The notes: generated by a model from the sequence alone, not told the origin. A DNA stretch of 64,000 nt from an uncultured Clostridiaceae bacterium (GCA_946405135.1 CAMJGD010000002.1:1-64000); one strand, 5' to 3'. Counted from the stretch's first letter, positions 26,092 through 35,794 are shown. Translations and numbers: made by a program.

Positions 26092-27291
26092 ATGACAAAA
26101 AAAATCAAAACTTTATTACTTATACTTTTAGCAACTGAAGTTATAAATCTTGGGACACCAGCTTACGCTTGGGACAGTAACAAAGATATAAACGTTATGG
26201 ATTCTCATAAGAGTATTTCTGTACAAGCCTTAAAGCTTATAAGAAATGATATGGATTCTGATACATCATTAATTAAGAATTTAAATATATTAGAGCAAAA
26301 CTTAAATTTCTATAAGAAAGGTGCTGTAGCTCCAGACTTTGGACAAACAGGTGTAGATAAGGATTATGCAGAATATCAAGATCACTTCTTTAATCCATAC
26401 ACTGGTAAAAACTTTACATATGAATCCTGGTGGTATCTTGCTGAAAAAATAAACGATACTGCTGAATCTCAGACTCGTAATTATATAGCTCAAGCAGTAG
26501 GGAAATGGAAGGATGGAAGTTATGCTGAAGCCTCTTACCTTTTAGGTAAAGCAACTCATTACTTTGCTGACTTAAATGAACCTCATCATGCTAGCAATTT
26601 AACTGCAGTAAACCCTAATTCCGCCCATAGCCAATTTGAAAAATATGTTGGACAAATACAAAACAAATTCTTATTAAATACCATAGGAGAAGATAAATCA
26701 GAATATAGTGCTTTTAGCAATAAAAACTTAGCAGACTTCTTAACTTATCAAAGCTACAAATACGCTAAGCTAGCTTATGCATTATCTCCTAAAGCAGTAG
26801 CTTCAAGCTCTTGGGATGATTGGAATGAAGCTGCAGGATTATCTTTTAAAAATGCTCAAAGAGGTACTGCAACAGTTATTTATAGATTCTTAAAAGAAGT
26901 TACTTATGGTGGACAACCCGTTACAAGCCCTATTGGAAAATTCCATGTAGTAATAAAAACTGCAAATGAAACTAACGCTGGAACAGATGATTATGTATAC
27001 TTTGGTATGGAGTTAAATAATGGAATGAAAAAAGAATTCTACTGCAACCTTCCTGGAGATGACTTTGCTGCTGGCAGCGTAGGATCTTATGAATTTGAAA
27101 TCACTGATGCTTCCTTTGATCCATCACAGGTTAAAAGAGTATGGTTACGTAAAGCAGCCTTTAATGTTAGAGATGATTGGAAGATAGATACTTTAGATGT
27201 ATACATGCAAGGTACTAGAGTTTTAACTAAAACTATAAATCAATGGTTAGGAAATGAAACTTATAACATTTCTGTACAAGGTCTAAGATAA
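26092..27291 (+). CDS. plc: Zinc-dependent phospholipase C (alpha-toxin-like) with PLAT/C2-like domain
   Basis: A 399-residue secreted enzyme, nearly the same length as C. perfringens Cpa. A signal peptide ends PAYA, so the mature chain begins with Trp, the N-terminal zinc ligand of this family. The other ligands are in place: His in MDSHKS, Asp in APDFG, His in YQDHFF, ATHYFADLNEPHH (His, Asp, His), His in SAHSQFE and the following Glu. Residues about 285-399 form the C-terminal C2-like (PLAT) membrane-binding domain with NAGTDDYVYFGM. It hydrolyses phosphatidylcholine and often sphingomyelin. I chose ATG 26092 after GGGGATGAG. Haemolytic activity cannot be judged from sequence alone. Confidence 0.93.
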   Translation: MTKKIKTLLLILLATEVINLGTPAYAWDSNKDINVMDSHKSISVQALKLIRNDMDSDTSLIKNLNILEQNLNFYKKGAVAPDFGQTGVDKDYAEYQDHFFNPYTGKNFTYESWWYLAEKINDTAESQTRNYIAQAVGKWKDGSYAEASYLLGKATHYFADLNEPHHASNLTAVNPNSAHSQFEKYVGQIQNKFLLNTIGEDKSEYSAFSNKNLADFLTYQSYKYAKLAYALSPKAVASSSWDDWNEAAGLSFKNAQRGTATVIYRFLKEVTYGGQPVTSPIGKFHVVIKTANETNAGTDDYVYFGMELNNGMKKEFYCNLPGDDFAAGSVGSYEFEITDASFDPSQVKRVWLRKAAFNVRDDWKIDTLDVYMQGTRVLTKTINQWLGNETYNISVQGLR

Positions 27292-27335
27292 TAAAATAAT
27301 AGACTCTTAAAGAAACTGTAAATTGCAAATTATAT

Positions 27336-27380
27336 CAGTCTCCTATGATAAAATAAAAATATCATAGGAGACTGGTTTTT
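27336..27380 (+). terminator. Intrinsic terminator of plc
   Basis: A perfect 15-bp stem, CAGTCTCCTATGATA with its complement, encloses nine bases and is followed by GTTTTT. It lies 45 bases after the plc stop. Confidence 0.9.
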
Positions 27381-27408
27381 AATTAATGGAACTTTACAAA
27401 CTAAAGTT

Positions 27409-29337
27409 CTAACTATTAAAACTTAACCACAGTTCCACAATTTCATCCAGCTCTTTACTTACCTCCTCTCGCTTAGAGTAAAGCTTATTAAGCTCTTCAT
27501 AATTTAAACTTGAGTCAGCCATGGCTAAATCAATATCTTTTATTTCCTTTTCAAGACTTTCAAGCTTATTTTCAACTTTAGCCTTTTCCGCTTCCTTCTT
27601 TTTACTCTCATCAACATTCCTTGGTTTCTTAACTTTTTCAACCTTTACCACTGGTTCTTCAATAACTCTAAGATTCATCTCATCTTTTATATTTTTGTAA
27701 TGATCATAATTACCAGCATAGCTTTTAAAGCACTTATCCTCCACAGCAATTACTCTTTCACCTATTTTATTAATAAAATATCTATCATGAGAAATGAAAA
27801 ATATAGTACCTTTAAACTCTCCTAAAGCTTCTTCAAAGGCTTCTATAGAATCAATGTCAAGATGATTAGTAGGCTCATCCAGTATCAATAAATTTATATC
27901 TTCATATAATAGCTTTCCTAGTTTCAATCTTATTCTTTCTCCTCCAGATAAATGCTTTACCTTTTTAAATACACTGTTACCATAAAACATGAATTTGGAC
28001 AGGTATTCCCGTGCCTTTCCTTCTGGTATAAAAATATCTTCTCTAAAACACTCTAGCACTGTAAGCTCCTCGTTTTTAAAGGTAATTTTCTGCGGCAAAT
28101 ATGCTGCCATTACATTAGCTCCTAATTCCACTATACCAGAATCAGGCTGTTCTTCACCTAAAAGCAGTTTTAAAAAAGTAGTTTTACCACAGCCATTAGG
28201 TCCAATTAGAGCTACTCTTTCACTAAAGTTAACTAGTAAATCTGCATCCTTAAAAATAACCTTATCTTCAAAATTTTTAGATAGTCCTATTGCCTTAATT
28301 GTCTCGTTGCCTGAACGCTGTGCAGCTTTTAAGTTTAACTTCATATTTTGTTTTTCAAAAACCGGCTTATCTATTCTTTCCATTTTATCTAGCTTTATCT
28401 GTATGCTTGCAGCTCTTCTAAAGAATTTATTATTATCAGCCCTCATAGCCCAGTCACGGAGATCCTTTACAGTCTTTTCCATGGAATTTATTTTCTTTTG
28501 CTGTTCTCTAAAATGTTCATATTGAATACGCATATTCTCTTCTTTTTGACTTACATAAGAAGAATAATTTCCCTTATAGGTTATAGATTCCATATCTTCT
28601 ATTTCTACAATTTTTGTTACTATATTATCTAGAAAATATCTATCGTGAGATACGATAATTACAATTCCATTATAACTATTAAGATAATTCTCAAGCCATT
28701 CAATGGACTCCATATCCAAATGATTTGTAGGCTCATCAAGCAGCAATATATCAGGATTATCCATCAAGAGCTTGCCAAGCACCACTGTAGTTTTTTCACC
28801 ACCACTTAATAAATTAAATTTCTTATTTAAAAAACTTTCATGGAGTTTTAAACCAGTGCAAATCTTGCTTAATTTTTCTTCTGTATTATATCCACCTTTA
28901 ACTTCATATAATGCAACCAAATCACTATACTGCTTTAATGCCTTTTCCAAGTCATTATCTTGTAAAAATTTCATTTTTTCTTCTAACTCACGCATTTTAT
29001 TCTCTATACTATAAACTTCCTCAAAGGCTAACTTTAAAACTTCAATAACCTTTAAGTCATTATCATATTGAGGAATCTGCTCAAGATAGGCACAAGTAGC
29101 CTCTCTAGGCAAAGAAATAAATCCTTCGTCATATCCATAACTTGAAGTTTGAGGGTAACCTGGATAGTAATTCATGGGCTCTATTCCTGCTATTAACTTA
29201 AGAATAGTGCTTTTTCCACTCCCATTAACTCCTACTATACCAACCTTTTCCCCTGAATAAACTTGAAAGCTTATATCTTTAAGTACAAGTGTGGCATCCA
29301 TATATTTTTTTACACCAATTAATGATAATTCAAACAT
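27409..29337 (-). CDS. ABC-F family ATPase, possible antibiotic-resistance ribosome-protection type
   Basis: A 642-residue soluble protein with two ABC domains and no membrane segment. Domain 1: [29 protein letters not shown]; domain 2: [28 protein letters not shown]. The linker (about 255-320) is an arm-like helical hairpin ([20 protein letters not shown]) as in ABC-F proteins that reach the ribosomal P-site, and the C-terminus is a coiled coil. ABC-F proteins act on the ribosome; some free it from macrolide/lincosamide/pleuromutilin drugs. The 475-base 5' leader with a mini-ORF and terminator, typical of drug-inducible members, supports a resistance role, but the family member cannot be named. 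Confidence 0.88.
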   Translation of the reverse strand: MFELSLIGVKKYMDATLVLKDISFQVYSGEKVGIVGVNGSGKSTILKLIAGIEPMNYYPGYPQTSSYGYDEGFISLPREATCAYLEQIPQYDNDLKVIEVLKLAFEEVYSIENKMRELEEKMKFLQDNDLEKALKQYSDLVALYEVKGGYNTEEKLSKICTGLKLHESFLNKKFNLLSGGEKTTVVLGKLLMDNPDILLLDEPTNHLDMESIEWLENYLNSYNGIVIIVSHDRYFLDNIVTKIVEIEDMESITYKGNYSSYVSQKEENMRIQYEHFREQQKKINSMEKTVKDLRDWAMRADNNKFFRRAASIQIKLDKMERIDKPVFEKQNMKLNLKAAQRSGNETIKAIGLSKNFEDKVIFKDADLLVNFSERVALIGPNGCGKTTFLKLLLGEEQPDSGIVELGANVMAAYLPQKITFKNEELTVLECFREDIFIPEGKAREYLSKFMFYGNSVFKKVKHLSGGERIRLKLGKLLYEDINLLILDEPTNHLDIDSIEAFEEALGEFKGTIFFISHDRYFINKIGERVIAVEDKCFKSYAGNYDHYKNIKDEMNLRVIEEPVVKVEKVKKPRNVDESKKKEAEKAKVENKLESLEKEIKDIDLAMADSSLNYEELNKLYSKREEVSKELDEIVELWLSFNS

Positions 29338-29434
29338 AAAAATTTCCCCTTTTCATCCATTTTTATTTAGCATCTTATGGACAGGCAGAAAAAGGCCTTA
29401 ATTATTATAAAATTTTTATACTTTCCAATACAAC

Positions 29435-29473
29435 TAAAAAAGACCATAAGAAGTTCATCGCTTCTTACAGTCT
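29435..29473 (-). terminator. Attenuator-type terminator in the ABC-F leader
   Basis: On the minus strand AGAC-TG-TAAGAAG and CTTCTTA-TG-GTCT pair around a short loop and are followed by six T residues. It lies about 98 bases before the ABC-F start and about 295 bases after the leader ORF, so it can terminate the leader transcript prematurely. Confidence 0.75.
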
Positions 29474-29766
29474 GAAAATACTTTATTACTATAATTTATT
29501 TAAACTGTATAGGTATAAGATATATATTGGAAAATTATCCATACTATACTACCTATATATATTGCACCAAAATTTTCTAAAAATTCTGGTTTATTATTTC
29601 AAATTAAACTTTTGAAATATCTCACAAATTATAATGTTAAATTTCAGCAAAGTAAGTTACCTTCTAAACGCCTTATTCCATAAAGAGCATAACAACAAAA
29701 CCTAAAATAATTAGGCAAATTAAAACTCATTATAAAATACATATTAATTTAAACTTAAAATTAATA

Positions 29767-29787
29767 TTAGCAATTAGCTGGTGTCAT
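29767..29787 (-). CDS. Six-codon leader ORF (MTPANC) of the ABC-F gene
   Basis: ATG-ACA-CCA-GCT-AAT-TGC-TAA lies 24 bases after the predicted transcription start and has an AAAGGGG ribosome site 10 bases upstream, similar to that of the ABC-F gene. Short leader peptides upstream of terminator hairpins are typical of drug-inducible ABC-F and erm genes, where a stalled ribosome favours read-through. A second possible leader ORF (28 codons, 29644-29730) has no ribosome site. Confidence 0.5.
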   Translation of the reverse strand: MTPANC

Positions 29788-29817
29788 AACTTACTTTCCC
29801 CTTTCAACATTTTCTTC

Positions 29818-29846
29818 ATTATACCACCTTTTGCATTATATGTAAA
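29818..29846 (-). promoter_or_regulatory. Promoter of the ABC-F leader transcript
   Basis: TTTACA (29841-29846) and TATAAT (29818-29823) are separated by 17 bases on the minus strand, close to the sigma-A consensus. Transcription would start near 29811, giving an untranslated leader of about 475 bases before the ABC-F ATG. Confidence 0.7.
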
Positions 29847-29903
29847 TAATACATTTTTTATTTAGGATTTATTTTAAGATTCTTTTAGACTTAAATCGTT
29901 TTA

Positions 29904-29933
29904 TTGATTTGTGTAATTCATTTATAGTAAAAT
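29904..29933 (+). promoter_or_regulatory. Possible promoter of tldD-tldE
   Basis: TTGATT (29904-29909) and TAAAAT (29928-29933) are 18 bases apart, about 70 bases before the GTG start of the tldD-like gene, and divergent from the ABC-F promoter. The fit to consensus is moderate. Confidence 0.4.
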
Positions 29934-30004
29934 GTTCATAATGTATAGAATATTATAATTTTTTATATTATAATGTAAATTTAAATAATGAGGGGGTTGT
30001 TATT

Positions 30005-31378
30005 GTGAGAAATAAATTGTTAGCATGCATTGAAAAATATAAATCTCAATGCGACTACATGGACATAAGACTTGAAGACTCAACTAATACAACTATAGAA
30101 TTTACAAATGGAGAACTAAGCTCACTAAGAAAGTCTAATTCAACAGGGGGAAATATTAGGGCTCTTTATAAGGGTGCTTGGGGAGTTATTTCCTTCAATG
30201 ATCTAGACAACCTTAATGTCTTTGCAGAGTCTGCAATTAAACAAGCTAAATTAACTGGCAATAGTGAAAGTATCCTTGCACCTGCTCCAGTAGTAGAAGA
30301 TTCAGTTCTATTGAATTTAATAAATGATCCAAGGAAAGTTCCTCTTGAAGAAAAAATTAATCTATTAAAAGAATACAGCGATATAGCTCTTAACTATCAT
30401 GATAAAATAGCAGCTGTATCAACACGTTATAGTGAGACTTTCTCCAAACTAACTTTTATTAATTCAGAAGGGTCATATATATATCAAGAAAAAATGGATT
30501 TAGGCGGCGGAGTTTCTATCACTGCAAAAGAGGAAGATAATTCACAATCTACTCATATTGGTTTTGGTTCTTCAAATGATTTTAACTCTATTTTAAATTT
30601 ACAAGAAGAAATAAAAGAAAAAAGTCAAATAGCAGTTGATTTACTTACTGCACCTAAGGTTAAAGCTGGAACTTATACAGTTATTACAGATTCCAACTTA
30701 GCTGGAGTATTTGTACATGAAGCTTTTGGGCATTTAAGCGAAGGTGATAATGTTTATGAAAATAAAGAGCTGGCGGATATAATGGTTCTTGGAAAAGAGT
30801 TCGGGCTTCCCATACTTAATATCTATGATTGTGGTTTTGATGAAGGAAAAAGAGGTTATTTAAAATATGATGATGAGGGTGTTAAAACAGAAAAAACTTA
30901 CTTAATTAAAGAAGGTAAACTAGTTGGAAGACTTCATTCAAGAGAAACCGCCGGTAAAATGAATGAAAGAATAACAGGAAATGGCCGTGCTATAAATTAC
31001 ATGCATCCTCCGATTCCAAGAATGAGAAACACAGTTATTCAAACTGGAACTTCTACCTTTGAAGAAATGCTTCAAGGAATTTCAAAGGGCATACTTGCCA
31101 TTGAAAGTAATGGTGGACAAACTAATGGGGATAACTTTACCTTCTCAGCTAGTTATGGATATATGATAAGAGATGGTAAAGTATGTGAGCTAATTCGTGA
31201 TGTAAATCTTGCGGGAAACGTTTTTGAAACTCTTAAAAATATTGATATGATAGGAAATGAGGATACTTCTAGAGATAGTGGCGGCGGCTGTGGAAAAGGA
31301 GCTCAATTTCCATTACCAGTTAGCATGGGCGGACCTAGAATAAGAATTCAAAATGTGGTTATTGGAGGTGCTAAGTAA
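30005..31378 (+). CDS. tldD: TldD-like metalloprotease subunit
   Basis: A 457-residue protein of the U62 modulator-of-DNA-gyrase family. It has the zinc motif VFVHEAFGHLSEGD (HExxxH) near residue 239 and conserved segments YEN.ELAD and ETAGKMNERITGNGRA. In E. coli TldD and TldE form a heterodimeric protease that processes microcin B17 and degrades unfolded peptides threaded into the complex. GAGGGGG precedes a GTG start at 30005. Its stop overlaps the tldE start as TAATG, so the pair is translationally coupled. Confidence 0.93.
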   Translation: MRNKLLACIEKYKSQCDYMDIRLEDSTNTTIEFTNGELSSLRKSNSTGGNIRALYKGAWGVISFNDLDNLNVFAESAIKQAKLTGNSESILAPAPVVEDSVLLNLINDPRKVPLEEKINLLKEYSDIALNYHDKIAAVSTRYSETFSKLTFINSEGSYIYQEKMDLGGGVSITAKEEDNSQSTHIGFGSSNDFNSILNLQEEIKEKSQIAVDLLTAPKVKAGTYTVITDSNLAGVFVHEAFGHLSEGDNVYENKELADIMVLGKEFGLPILNIYDCGFDEGKRGYLKYDDEGVKTEKTYLIKEGKLVGRLHSRETAGKMNERITGNGRAINYMHPPIPRMRNTVIQTGTSTFEEMLQGISKGILAIESNGGQTNGDNFTFSASYGYMIRDGKVCELIRDVNLAGNVFETLKNIDMIGNEDTSRDSGGGCGKGAQFPLPVSMGGPRIRIQNVVIGGAK

Positions 31379-32715
31379 TGAAAGAATTGCTAAATAAAAT
31401 AGTTTCTAAGGGTGCTACTGATGGTGAAATTTTCTATAAGGAATCTTATTCAAAATCAATAGGCTTTGATAACAACCTTTTAAAGGGCTCGTCAGAAAAA
31501 CAATCTACTGGTGTTGCACTTAGAATGATAAAGGATGGTAAACTATCTTTTTCAACTTCTAATGATATTAATAAATTTGATGATCTTTTAGAGAACTGTT
31601 TAGAAATAAATCAATTTTCATCTCCAGCTGAATTTGACTTTATAAATAAAAATAGCGAAACTGAGATTTCTATTCCTGAAAATGATATTTTAAAATTAAG
31701 TGACGAAAAGCTTATTGAAGATGGAAGAAAAATAGTTTCTGGAATAACAAAGGAATTTCCAGATGTTAAAGCTTTTGTTGAGTTTGAAATAAATAGTAAC
31801 GTTGTTAAAATCGCCAATACAAAAGGTTTATCTAAGGACTATAGAAAAGATACTCTTACTTTCACTGCTGGCTGCAGCTTCATAAAAGATAATAACTTTT
31901 TAACCTGCTATGATATGGAGTTTTTATTGAATTCAAATTATAATGTAGATGCCTCTATTGCTTCTATATTGGATGAACTTAAGCTGTCTCAAAATATTGT
32001 GTTCCCTGAATCAGGTATTTATCCTGTAATATTTACTCCAAGATTTTTAAATTGCTCCTTAATTCCTCTTATGCTTGCAGTGAGTGGTAAAAGTGTTACT
32101 GATGGAGTATCTCCTTTAACTAATAAGGTTGGAACTCAAATCTTTGATGAAAAGTTTACCATAGTTGATGAAGGTACTAAAATAGGTGCCTTTAATACAA
32201 CTCCATTTGATGATGAAGGTACTCCAAGCCAAAGAAATGAAATTATTACAGGTGGTAACCTTAAAGGTTTCCTTCATTCATTAAAGACAGCTAAAAAAAT
32301 GAATGTTGAGCCTACTGGTAATGGATATAAATTAGGAAGGTTCTTCCCTAACCCTGACTTTACCGCTGAGCCTACTCCCTATGTAACTAATCTTCATATA
32401 AAACCAGGAACAGTACTTTTTAAAGATATGATTGGGAATATGAAAGATGGAATTATAATAGATGATGTTATAGGCTTTTTCATGGGAAATTTAATGAATG
32501 GTGAAATAACAGGCAATATAGGTACTGGTTATCACGTTAAAAATGGTAAGATAGTAGGCCGCTTCTCTGGAAAATCAATAAACTTTAATATTTATGATTT
32601 ATTTAAAAATAATCTTGTTGATTTAAGCAGCGATACTAAAAACACACCATTTTTCTTTAGCCATGGCTACACCCCTTCTCCATATGCTATGTTTAAAGAT
32701 TTGAATATAGAGTAA
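31378..32715 (+). CDS. tldE: TldE/PmbA-like protease subunit
   Basis: A 445-residue partner of TldD, same fold but without the HExxxH zinc site, as is normal for TldE/PmbA. Regions MKDGIIIDDVIGFFMGNLM and TGEINGNI-like sequence (MNGEITGNIGTGYHV) are typical of the C-terminal half. The subunits assemble into a dimer that encloses the active site. The one-base overlap with tldD indicates one transcript. Confidence 0.92.
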   Translation: MKELLNKIVSKGATDGEIFYKESYSKSIGFDNNLLKGSSEKQSTGVALRMIKDGKLSFSTSNDINKFDDLLENCLEINQFSSPAEFDFINKNSETEISIPENDILKLSDEKLIEDGRKIVSGITKEFPDVKAFVEFEINSNVVKIANTKGLSKDYRKDTLTFTAGCSFIKDNNFLTCYDMEFLLNSNYNVDASIASILDELKLSQNIVFPESGIYPVIFTPRFLNCSLIPLMLAVSGKSVTDGVSPLTNKVGTQIFDEKFTIVDEGTKIGAFNTTPFDDEGTPSQRNEIITGGNLKGFLHSLKTAKKMNVEPTGNGYKLGRFFPNPDFTAEPTPYVTNLHIKPGTVLFKDMIGNMKDGIIIDDVIGFFMGNLMNGEITGNIGTGYHVKNGKIVGRFSGKSINFNIYDLFKNNLVDLSSDTKNTPFFFSHGYTPSPYAMFKDLNIE

Positions 32716-32731
32716 AAAAATTTTTTTGAGT

Positions 32732-32773
32732 AAAAAAAATCAGAGGTAAAGCTTAATAGCTTCACTTCTGATT
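32732..32773 (-). terminator. Intrinsic terminator between convergent genes
   Basis: AATCAGA and TCTGATT form the base of the stem; on the minus strand the stem is followed by eight T residues. It lies 160 bases after the HEAT-like gene stop. The tldE transcript reads in from the other side, where the T-run is poor. A very similar sequence recurs at 35023-35066. Confidence 0.7.
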
Positions 32774-32931
32774 CTAACATGTCTAACTATATTTACATAT
32801 TTTATTTATACTCTTAAATATTGAAAACCCTATTGAAGCTCCTAAGGTGTTTAAAATTACATCATCTATATTATTGGAATCCCTATTATAAAAGCAAAGG
32901 CTCTATCAATTGACAGCCCTTGTCCCCTACA

Positions 32932-34197
32932 TTAATTTTCTAATTCTTCTGCCCTTTTCATCCAGTATTTACTTATGTTATCCACTATAGAATTAAGGTG
33001 TTCTTCTGGTGTCTTGCTCTCCCATTTTTCAAAATGACTAAAGGTATATCCTCCTGCTAAGGTAGTAGGCATTTCATTTTTGCTAAAAGGTCCAGAAACT
33101 CCTGCCATCCAACCATCTTCTTTTGAGGCTTCTACACTGTCACACTTAAATCTAAATAAATAATATTCTTCTTCCTCCGTATCAAAGACATTCATTAACT
33201 CAATTGCATCAGGTACTCGTCCAAGTTCTGTTGGATATATAAGCCAATCCACCATATTTGATTCCGCAAAAGCCTTTTGATTTTTATATTCTTCAGGGAA
33301 TAGTTCTACTTTTCCTACCCTTTTAAGATTGTCATAAAACCAATTTCTACTCTCACTATCTGCTGCAATTTTCATAGCGTCCTCTTCACTGATGGTTTCA
33401 CCTAATTTAATTAAAGAAATAGCTGCAAACAGCTTTAGCTTTATATCTTTTATTTTCATTAGATTTCTTAAAGTTAAAGTAACCTCTGCACTATTTATGT
33501 AACCAGCAAGATCAAAGTATACGCCTGCAGCATATCTAAGCTCTAAATACTCATCATCATTCCATAAGCATTTGTTATCTTCATCAAATTTATAATTCAA
33601 TACCTTACTGGCCATATCTACCACGTCATTAATTATCATAGCTTTTGATTCTTTGATTTGTGCTTCTTTAATAATACCACTATCAAAACAATTTAATAAT
33701 ATCATATATATATCTACTGCAATGTCTTTGTTAACTGCAAACTTTAATAATCTTGGAAATAATATATCCACATTTACTGGGTTCCTATTTAAGTTACCTA
33801 CAGGTAGGCTCATTAACTTATCATAATCCTTTTCTAGGAGCTTAAGATAGCCTATTAATGCTTGTTCATTTTCATACCTCGCTAAGAAATTCAAAGCTGT
33901 TATTTTAGCATTAGGATTGAGGTCATCATAAATACTTTCAATTTTTAATATGTACTCATTGTATGGATTCTTACCACAGATGTTAATTAAATCTGATGAT
34001 ATATCCTGCCACTCAAATGTACACTTAGGAAATTGTTTTTTGGATGCTTCTAAAAGCTTCATACCTTCAGTTAATCCAAGCTGCATTCCGGAAAGCTTTT
34101 TTAATGCTTCATTCCTTTTATCTTCATCGGAATTCTGAAGTTTTTCAATAAGTTTATCTATATTTTCTTTTCCCTTTAAAAAGTCCAGTATTTTCAT
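32932..34197 (-). CDS. HEAT-like repeat protein of unknown function
   Basis: A 421-residue soluble, acidic protein with short helical pairs (KITALNFLARYENEQALIGY; LRNLMKIKDIKLKLFAAISL) that suggest an alpha-solenoid, followed by a C-terminal domain of about 120 residues with WLIYPTELGRVPD and GWMAGVSGPF. I know similar proteins in Firmicutes only as hypothetical. AAGGAG precedes the ATG. A peptidase E gene lies 39 bases upstream on the same strand, so they may be co-transcribed. Confidence 0.75.
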   Translation of the reverse strand: MKILDFLKGKENIDKLIEKLQNSDEDKRNEALKKLSGMQLGLTEGMKLLEASKKQFPKCTFEWQDISSDLINICGKNPYNEYILKIESIYDDLNPNAKITALNFLARYENEQALIGYLKLLEKDYDKLMSLPVGNLNRNPVNVDILFPRLLKFAVNKDIAVDIYMILLNCFDSGIIKEAQIKESKAMIINDVVDMASKVLNYKFDEDNKCLWNDDEYLELRYAAGVYFDLAGYINSAEVTLTLRNLMKIKDIKLKLFAAISLIKLGETISEEDAMKIAADSESRNWFYDNLKRVGKVELFPEEYKNQKAFAESNMVDWLIYPTELGRVPDAIELMNVFDTEEEEYYLFRFKCDSVEASKEDGWMAGVSGPFSKNEMPTTLAGGYTFSHFEKWESKTPEEHLNSIVDNISKYWMKRAEELEN

Positions 34198-34236
34198 AAA
34201 ATATCTCCTTACATAAATTCATCTATTTTTTATTAT

Positions 34237-34965
34237 TTATAATATTTCAGATAGTGGCAAAAAATCTAATGTGTTTAATTCTTTTTTATCTACAGCTCCA
34301 TTATAATTTCTTAATAGATATGCCTTGCTACTATTATCAGCTTTGATAATTCTATACGTATTATCTTTTATAACAATTGCACAATTATCTTCAATGGCAA
34401 TACCTGAAAGGTCTTCTCTCTTCATCATGTCATCAAAGACCTCATGTCCCTTTTGATTATAATGTGGACAATGAATTGCTTTAATTAAGTCAAGTCCTAT
34501 TGGCTCAGTACCATCCCACCATCCATCAGCATTAGTGCTTAAGCTGCTATCACTATGCCCTTTTGTAAACCAACAAATAGAACCTGCACTTAGTCCAGAA
34601 AGAATTATGTTATTTTCATATGCTTTCTTTAAATACTTATCAACCTTCTTATTTCTCCAAATATCCATCATTTTTACCGTATCACCACCGCCTACATAGA
34701 TGATATTAGCTGATAGTATTTTTTTCTGTATTTCATCCTCAGTAATATCACTATTTATAAGAAGTAAGCTATCAACCTCACAGCCTAGCTCTTCACCATA
34801 TACTTTTTTAATGACCTCAATATACCCCTCTGCATCACCACTTGCAGTTGGAATAAATAATAATTTAGGCTTTGAAATTCCTGATAACTGAACGATATAC
34901 TTATCAATTGTCATAGTTTCCTTGAACCTTAACTCTCCACCACCAATAGCCACAACTGTTCCCAT
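34237..34965 (-). CDS. Peptidase E (S51 family) dipeptidase
   Basis: A 242-residue enzyme with the S51 fold: IGGGELR at the start, YVGGGDT near 91 and the nucleophile elbow GLSAGSICW with the catalytic Ser near residue 124. A conserved CPHY follows near 166. S51 peptidases cleave Asp-X dipeptides; cyanophycinases belong to the same group. The context (HEAT-like gene downstream, DUF4011 fragment upstream) does not refine the function. GGGGG precedes the ATG. Confidence 0.87.
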   Translation of the reverse strand: MGTVVAIGGGELRFKETMTIDKYIVQLSGISKPKLLFIPTASGDAEGYIEVIKKVYGEELGCEVDSLLLINSDITEDEIQKKILSANIIYVGGGDTVKMMDIWRNKKVDKYLKKAYENNIILSGLSAGSICWFTKGHSDSSLSTNADGWWDGTEPIGLDLIKAIHCPHYNQKGHEVFDDMMKREDLSGIAIEDNCAIVIKDNTYRIIKADNSSKAYLLRNYNGAVDKKELNTLDFLPLSEIL

Positions 34966-34992
34966 ATAACTCGCCCCCTTTATTCTATGATA

Positions 34993-35571
34993 TTATTTTA
35001 CCACATATAGGAATAATGTTTTACAAAAAAAATCAGAAAGAAATTCACTAAACTTCACTTCTGATTTAAATTCTAATGCGTACTTTAAAAAAAGGTAGCA
35101 TATCTGCTTTTCTAGTATCTTATTTGATTTTATTATAATCTCTGTAACCTTTGGATGATTAGGAGTTATAAATGCAGAAACTATTTCTGGCATAACTAAA
35201 GTTCCACTCCACTCATCATATGCTAAAACATCAATACTTTGGGTAAGACTTTCAATTATCTCGTCTCCCTGTTTAACATTAACTAAAATAGTCCCAACCA
35301 TTTTTTCTGTTAAACTATATAAAAAGTTCGGTGAAAGTTTAATATTTATTGTGTCTATTTCAATAGACTGCTGTGCTGGAATTGTTTCAATTCTCATTTT
35401 CCATTCATGAGCAAAGTCAGGCTCTACTGAAATTATTATGTCTATATCCTTTATATCTTCTTCTGTAGTATTTTTTACTATTAGTTTTTTAACAATTGGA
35501 ACATAATTTTGCTGCATAGCAAAATTTACAACACCACTATAGGCTCCTTCTAGCTCTATTTTTTTGTTCAT
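34993..35571 (-). pseudogene. N-terminal fragment of a DUF4011-type superfamily 1 helicase
   Basis: The 192-residue frame begins like the N-terminal beta domain of very large DUF4011/DUF3320 helicase-nuclease proteins (VVNFAMQQNYVPIVKKLIVK, then LSPNFLYSLTEKM and VLAYDEW, FITPNHPKV). After ILEKQ, near 35108, it turns into low-quality sequence that reads straight through a terminator hairpin. The helicase and nuclease parts, normally over 1,000 residues, are missing. A large internal deletion joined the start of the gene to its old downstream end. An expressed beta-domain product is possible. Confidence 0.7.
35023..35066 (-). terminator. Terminator inside the end of the DUF4011 fragment
   Basis: AATCAGAA and TTCTGATT form the stem; on the minus strand it is followed by eight T residues. 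Its sequence closely resembles the terminator at 32732-32773. It overlaps the last codons of the fragment, as expected if the normal gene end was lost. Confidence 0.65.
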
Positions 35572-35765
35572 TGACCTTATCTCCTTTGTCTGAAATAATC
35601 ATTTTTCAGAAGAATTTACAGTAAAGTTATAATTGTGCATAATTCCCTATAGAGCAAAAATTTTACTTAGTCGCAAATCTTTACATTATATTTGTTATTT
35701 TTATTATAACACCTATAATAGTGCAAAAACACTTAAATAATTCTACGGAGTGCCTTGAATATAAA

Positions 35766-35794
35766 ATAAAGGAGCCATAAAATGACTCCTTTTA
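35766..35794 (-). terminator. Intrinsic terminator of hypB
   Basis: AAAGGAG and CTCCTTT pair around an 11-base loop and are followed on the minus strand by ATTTTAT, 33 bases after the hypB stop. The T-run is imperfect. Confidence 0.6.

Noticed and set aside
27989..28525. 178-codon plus-strand frame within the ABC-F gene
   Set aside because: Antisense shadow of conserved ABC motifs; Ser/Phe/Leu-rich composition typical of reverse translation of AT-rich genes.
29644..29730. 28-codon second leader ORF upstream of the ABC-F gene
   Set aside because: No ribosome site; kept only as a remark because the six-codon ORF is better supported.
29338..30004. T-box or other known riboswitch in the ABC-F leader
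   Set aside because: No TGGNACCGCG or other known aptamer consensus is visible.
30005..32715. TldD/TldE as part of a RiPP (microcin) cluster
   Set aside because: No precursor peptide, cyclodehydratase or exporter is adjacent; the 24-codon peptide at 49816 is 17 kb away.
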